From Branchiostoma floridae (Eukaryota; Chordata; Leptocardii; Amphioxiformes; Branchiostomatidae): a stretch of 64,000 bases of DNA. Shown one piece after another: positions 58,905-64,000 of this stretch. The translations under genes were made by a program, and so were the position numbers. A model generated the notes under the pieces. The model searched no databases. It worked only from the letters and a program-made list of their open reading frames with translations, and was not told the DNA's origin. Within the stretch, counting starts at the first letter, position 1; every line of letters starts with the position of its first letter. Location of the stretch: positions 14,269,190-14,333,189 of the forward strand of contig NC_049994.1 in NCBI RefSeq assembly GCF_000003815.2, read 5' to 3'.

Positions 58905-61221
58905 GGTGCTAGCAGACTACATGACGTGTTTTCCTGTTCCTATAGACACACAATGGCTGTCGAGCGTGACAGGTGGACAATAGAGCTCATCAAAGGGAAA
59001 GGTTTACCTGAGACGATTCCATTGGTACTGGGGTACAGGGGTGGACAGCACGGGTCAAACGTAAATTCCTTTAATCCAAGCAGATGTAGGGTCAGGCCAA
59101 TTCATAAGCATAAATGCCAAATAAAGAATGTCGTGATTGTTCTTCGTAGAAAGAGATATTGTTAATTGGTTTTAAATGTTAGTCTTCTGTATCGCTGATA
59201 CCTTTATCCGCAGGTGAACCTATATCCGTTGTTTAGTTCCAAAGTTGCCTGCTTCATTGAAAAGGAAAATGATTAAAATACTCCGTTGCAAACTTCCTAT
59301 TGGCAGTTTACCTACATGTACCACTATTTTTTTTGGACATTGAAGAACAAGATTTTTCAGACATTGAAGGACAAGGGTTAGGATAAGGGTTAACAGACAT
59401 CATTTATTGATAGAACATATTGCTTTGAATGGGCTTATCATTTCAATCTCCAAGACCTGAATTTTCATCGGAAATTCATATATTACACAACCTGTCAATG
59501 TAGGCCACTAAGCTCTTTATATCTTCTACTTACTTGCACGTTATTTATCGTAAAATATCTATTTTGAACCACAATCAACACTATACTAGTAAATATTACA
59601 AAGTATTCAGTGCGTAATGACAACATAGGGGGTTGTATCATTTGTTACAAGCACATGTGTCGTAAATAGTAGCTAGACGGTAATTCTAATCACACAAGCG
59701 TATATATGGGAAAAGATATTCTATACTGGCACATTCTAAGAGAAGCTAGCTTTTGGTTATCTCATAATAGCAACAGTCCGAGGCATGGTGCGGAACGGTC
59801 CTGATGGTGAGGGGCCGAAACTTCCAGGTGGTGAAATAAATGTCGAACTGCCTAGGCGCACAACTGTGTCGATTGATAGCTACCAACACGACATAAATCT
59901 AGAAATTGGTAAAAAAAACAACTGGCTAGACGGCAACAAAATCAGACTATGGCCGCCCCTAGTCAGAGCCGACAGACGGTGAGACTGAACAACATGGCGG
60001 CCAGATAGAGGAGGATGGATGAAGTCACGTGAGTCGAACCGCCAATCGGCTGAACTACGTTTCCCCTGGTCGCAGGATTGTCTCCTATCGGGAAAATGAT
60101 AGAGATATATAATATGATATATAATTAAAGTTCATGTCTAGAGATGTTCTGAAAATCTTATCATGTTTCTCCGAAATCATGTTTCTGATAAGACTAGTAA
60201 CTTAAACATATGTATTTGTAATATTGACATTCATACAGAGTTGCTAGAATATTTCAACAATGACGTGGAGAAAATAGAAAATGAAGTTTAATGTGTTTGA
60301 AAGTTACACGGAAGTGTTAAGAATAAACTCCGAGTTTAAAGTGACATAGTCTGAAATGTGTAGGGTAATAAGGTTGAGAATGAAATGTCCGTAAGTATGG
60401 ATGGTCATCGCATCTTCCTGTTCTTGTGTCAAATACTAAAATCCCTTTTTCGGTTTCGACAAGTGGAGGGACTCTGTCACTGACCTGTCCCGCTCTGGCC
60501 CATGTTGTCAACGACACCAGGCAATGCTACAGTACAAAGTGGGGGAATAGTTCATGTAACTTGTACAGGTAAAGAAAGTCTCCAATGGGTTTCCATTCCA
60601 TTGCTCAACAATGGTAAATCCAAATGAACAATTAGACCAAAACGTTGGCAAGTATTTTGTGCAGAGCTCACAGAGCAAAATTAGATTTCAAATTTACGAG
60701 ACAGCGTCTCATGTTGTTTGGGTTCATTATTTTGCCTCATTGAAAGCGCGTTTATTTAGAGCAATATTCTGCTTGACAAACTCAAACTTTGTTTCTAGTT
60801 CATAAAAGAAGAGCGAGGCGATAGTAAAAGCTTGATCACCAAAGATAGCATGAGGAAAAAAAAGCAAAATGATGAGATTACAGCTTTGGGAAATAGCATG
60901 GAAGCGACATCTGGATGGAATTTGTTTGTGAAAAGATTGGCGTCCCCAAGGTAGGTACGTTAGCTTGGGTACCATCCGGATAGTAGATCGCTCCTATCTT
61001 CGCTTCTGCCTGTTCGAGCTAGCGCTTGAACCCATTCCTTTTAATTCGCTGATGTGTACGGACCAATCAGAGCCCTCGTCCAAAATTTGGACGATTCCAG
61101 GCGTTATGATTAGAAATGTCAAGGTTCCCAGACGGAATGGCAGAGAAGCGACTGTATATAGTGTATAATAAACGTCGGAGCGAATTATTATCCGGATGGT
61201 ACCTAGGCTATAGATACGTAC
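58905..61221. other. Spacer between the GTPase and the visible Ig exons
   Basis: Should hold the GTPase promoter and possibly further Ig exons, but I see no exon with Ig or membrane-helix features. A 65-codon plus frame (59785-59982) has no recognised domain. The GGTACC MITE lies at the right. Confidence 0.4.
60968..61203. mobile_element. MITE with GGTACCATCCGGATA termini
   Basis: GGTACCATCCGGATA followed by a GATCGCTCC block at the left is mirrored by GGAGCGAATTATTATCCGG and ATGGTACC at the right, an inverted terminus of about 27 bases. It lies just 3' of the last visible Ig exon. Target duplication not resolved. Confidence 0.72.
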
Positions 61222-64000
61222 GTTCCAAGACTTGGTCAATGACGAACTTGGCGCTGTCCAGTTGACCAATCCCGTTCGCCGCTTCACACACGTATGTCCC
61301 TACGTCACTCTTCTCTATCCCGTTGAATATTAACGTTCCCGCCAACCTGTTTTGCTAAAGAAGGAATCAAGTTGACTGTTAGTATTGTCAAACGCATATC
61401 ATTAACTAATCCTTAACTTACAAAACGGCACTACTAGCATTGATAAGGGGTGCCGCAGTTGGCGCGTGCGCACAGACCCCACTATGAAGCTTTGAACCAT
61501 TGAAAACAATTTCTAGATGAGATTGTGGGATGAATCATTCGATCGTTTCCAGAACAAAGTTATGATTTGCAGTTTATAGAACGACCAACAGGGGGCGCCG
61601 CCGCACATTAGCCCTTGCTTACATTGGTGCAAGTATCGAAACTTCGAATTCACAATCCACATACCCACAATTCATCTCCCTCCCCTTCACTCCCCTTTTT
61701 TTTAGATTTATAATATGTAACTATTATAAACAGATTTAGAGTACCTGTAGCCTGACTAAAATCGCTCTCCTAGCGGCCGACCCTACAGTTGCCATCAACT
61801 AGGACTAGGAGAAGGGGGTCATTAACCCCATCTAGCGAGAGATTGTTTTAACACAGATTACCGTACCTCTACCCTGGGCTCCTCAGGTATGATGCCGTCG
61901 TCCTCGCGGCGCCAGGTGAAGGTTGCCGGCGGGAAGGCGTCGGTGGTGCACCGCAGCGTCACCGTGTCTCCCTCCCGCCACGCCCAGCCAGGGTCCGCCT
62001 GCAGACTCGTGCTGCGTGGGGAGTCTGGGGGATGGATGATGTACAAACTGTTAGAACAAGACCATATTGGACACGTCCAGGTCAAAAGTTGGTCTGCAGT
62101 ACCAAGGTCACATACCAGGGGGACGAAAATTGACATCCAACATCTACCCACAGACCAAATATCTTCGGAATAATCCAGAGGTTCTTGAGTTATGCTGACT
62201 AAAGAAAATCCGGAAACAGACAGACAGTCAAACCCAAAACTTTATCTCCATTAAAAATGAAGACTCATCTGTGTTTGTAGAATCCATAGTTGAATAGTTA
62301 ACGCATAGTCTCCAAACAGATGTAACGTTTTCTCTGGGGTGAATGACCAGCAGAGAAGCCGGGCAATTAGAATAACAACTCCGCCCCTGAGGCATTGCTA
62401 AAGAGTTAGCATCTTTCCTGAACATCTGCTTTGCGATCAAATTACCCGACTATCATCGCGAATTATGACGAATCCAAGATGGCGGTACAAATATATTTCA
62501 TGACAGGGCGTCCTTGGAACCAGGCAAACACATATGCCGACACTGTAAACTGAGCTGTACAGGTAGGTAACGCTATAGATGTACATGTACTATCATCCCC
62601 TGTTGTACAAGGTACTAGATCCTGCACAAATTGGATAACAATGTTCTTTGTACATGCAACAAAGTATTCCTTTACTTGTATGCTGACTGACAGTACGGTG
62701 GCCGTCTTTCAACTTTGTCAGGGCGATAGTAACCTGTTCTACACGCATAGTCAATCACGTTACGGCACTTTACTGCGGTAGGTAGTAGTTAGCATTGCTC
62801 TGAGGAAGAGCATAGATGGTCATCGAAACACAAACATTTTGTTGTGTACAAAGAACTCTGTTATCCTGTACCTACGAAACTATTCAAAACTATACCAAAC
62901 TTCCTCAAATCCAACTACCAACAACGGTATATTTGAGCTATGTTGTTGTTGTTATTATGTATTATGCTATTAGCTATGTATTATGGAACATCAACTTACA
63001 CCAGAGCTCTAGATCTGTGAATTCTCTGACAGAGTACCCCACGCCGTTCCCCGCTGTGCACTTGTACTTGTCCACGTCTTCCCGTGTGGCGTTCCGGATA
63101 CTCAGCACGCCAGTGTGGGGGTCAAACGTCATTCTGCAGAACAAACGGAAGAAATAAACATTTTGTCATCATAACAGGCTATTTTCCTCACCATCAAACT
63201 ACACACAATGATATACAAGTGTTACTGTCTCTATGAGCCCATTAGTGACACCAATGAGCTCCCATAACTTTCTTGGCGAAACACAAAGCCCGAATGTTAG
63301 AAAATAACGAATTTGTTCGTTCTTATGTGGAAGTTTCTGATGTTTTGATTGTTATTCAGAATGCCTTTTTTCGTTCCTAGTACTCAAGACCGATAGCATT
63401 ACCTATCGGTCGGTAGGTCCCCGGTTTCCCGCTCCCAGGTGTAATTAGATGGCGGCCGGCTGTCTGCGTAGCACGTCAGGTTGATGTTGTTGCCTTCATA
63501 ACTCGGGTATGGGTGAACTACGATATCCATCGAGGACGGACCGTCTGTACACAACAAACAAATAAACAAACAAATAAATAAACAACAACAACAGACTGGA
63601 AAGTTTTGTTACTGACATAGACAATCTTATGATACTTCAGTACAGTAAAGGGTCTTCTTCTCTGCAGTTTACGGCCCCAAATTCCTAAATATTATTGTAC
63701 ACGTATGTCCAAACAGGTTGACAGATTCCATTTGCTTCAATAATGTCTTTAACTAGCTTCAACTAGTCTATAAACATCATCCTATCAGTCTTAAGGGGCT
63801 TGAATGTGTCGTCACTACGTCATGTTATGTTGCAATGAAAAAATAGCCCACAAACTGACTGGTATTTGGGGCTATTCAACGACGTTAAACTGGATATACT
63901 GGTATATCTAGTTTTACGTTGAAATGAATTCTACTGGAAAGTTTTGTACTCACATGCCACGATCAGCTCCACTGCCCTGCTGGCCAACTTGCCGTCGGCG
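61222..64000 (-). CDS. Immunoglobulin-superfamily protein, partial
   Basis: Five exons on the minus strand, cut by the window end: 64000-63954 (partial), 63544-63403, 63133-63000, 62024-61867, 61354-61222. They join in frame into the tail of one Ig domain, then two complete Ig domains. Domain B has INLTCYADS, YTWERE and the DVDKYKCTAGNGVG strand F. Domain C has VTLRCTTDA, FTWRRED and SDVGTYVCEAANGIG. Each Ig domain is split once internally (phase 2 in B, phase 0 in C) and domains are joined at phase 1, the usual Ig module organisation. The series resembles the adhesion or receptor type (CEACAM, CD22, hemicentin or nephrin-like). The exact family cannot be set because neither the N-terminus nor a membrane or cytoplasmic part is visible. 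The last exon ends in phase 1 (GAA C|GTACGT), so a further exon must lie at lower coordinates; I could not find it before the GTPase gene. Confidence 0.82.

Overview
This is a window of animal nuclear DNA, most likely from a lancelet (Branchiostoma). The gene structures are intron-rich with GT-AG junctions. They encode metazoan extracellular modules (MAM, ZP, Ig) and a Rac-type GTPase. Most non-coding DNA is made of short palindromic DNA elements, LINE tails and simple repeats. The species call is inference; the sequence firmly supports 'metazoan'. Three assembly gaps are present (4369-5285, 6135-6306, 25446-26035).

Layout. From 1 to about 33.9 kb I find no gene I can defend. The region holds several roughly 190-bp tandem duplications, a nested cluster of palindromic MITEs (17.6-18.4 kb), a LINE tail (23.5 kb), a 457-bp CTCA tract and CpG-rich islands near 8.3-9.4, 28.2-28.7 and 30.8 kb. 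From 33.98 to 53.48 kb lie two nine-exon paralogous genes in divergent, head-to-head orientation (minus 33981-41046, plus 47159-53477). Each encodes signal peptide, MAM-like domain, Thr/Pro- or Ala/Thr-rich stalk, ZP domain, one membrane helix and a short basic tail. All splice phases are shared. The 6.1 kb between them holds both related promoters, a foldback element and a 17-copy, 49-bp satellite. From 54.67 to 58.90 kb (minus) there is a six-exon Rac-like GTPase with a predicted N-terminal extension and a shortened Rho insert. From 61.22 kb to the window end (minus) are five exons of an Ig-superfamily gene cut by the window edge.

The most unusual signals are these. (1) The satellite unit carries an 18-base match to the complement of a tRNA-Leu 3' end including CCA, that is, a retroelement primer-binding site behind a miniature TGTT...AACA box. 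(2) The MAM-ZP paralogs are about 72% identical in a MAM exon but about 97-98% identical in DNA through the ZP-C exons, which suggests gene conversion between inverted copies. (3) Both MAM domains have a conserved His-Gly-rich insertion and rearranged cysteines. (4) A TGAT microsatellite, in which every unit resembles a branch point, sits against a splice acceptor. (5) A MITE family sharing a TAGTCTCCAAGCAGA terminus has 8-9-bp target duplications.

The genes do not form an operon. The MAM-ZP pair looks like a local inverted duplication of a membrane-anchored, polymerising extracellular-matrix protein. The GTPase and the Ig gene are independent neighbours.
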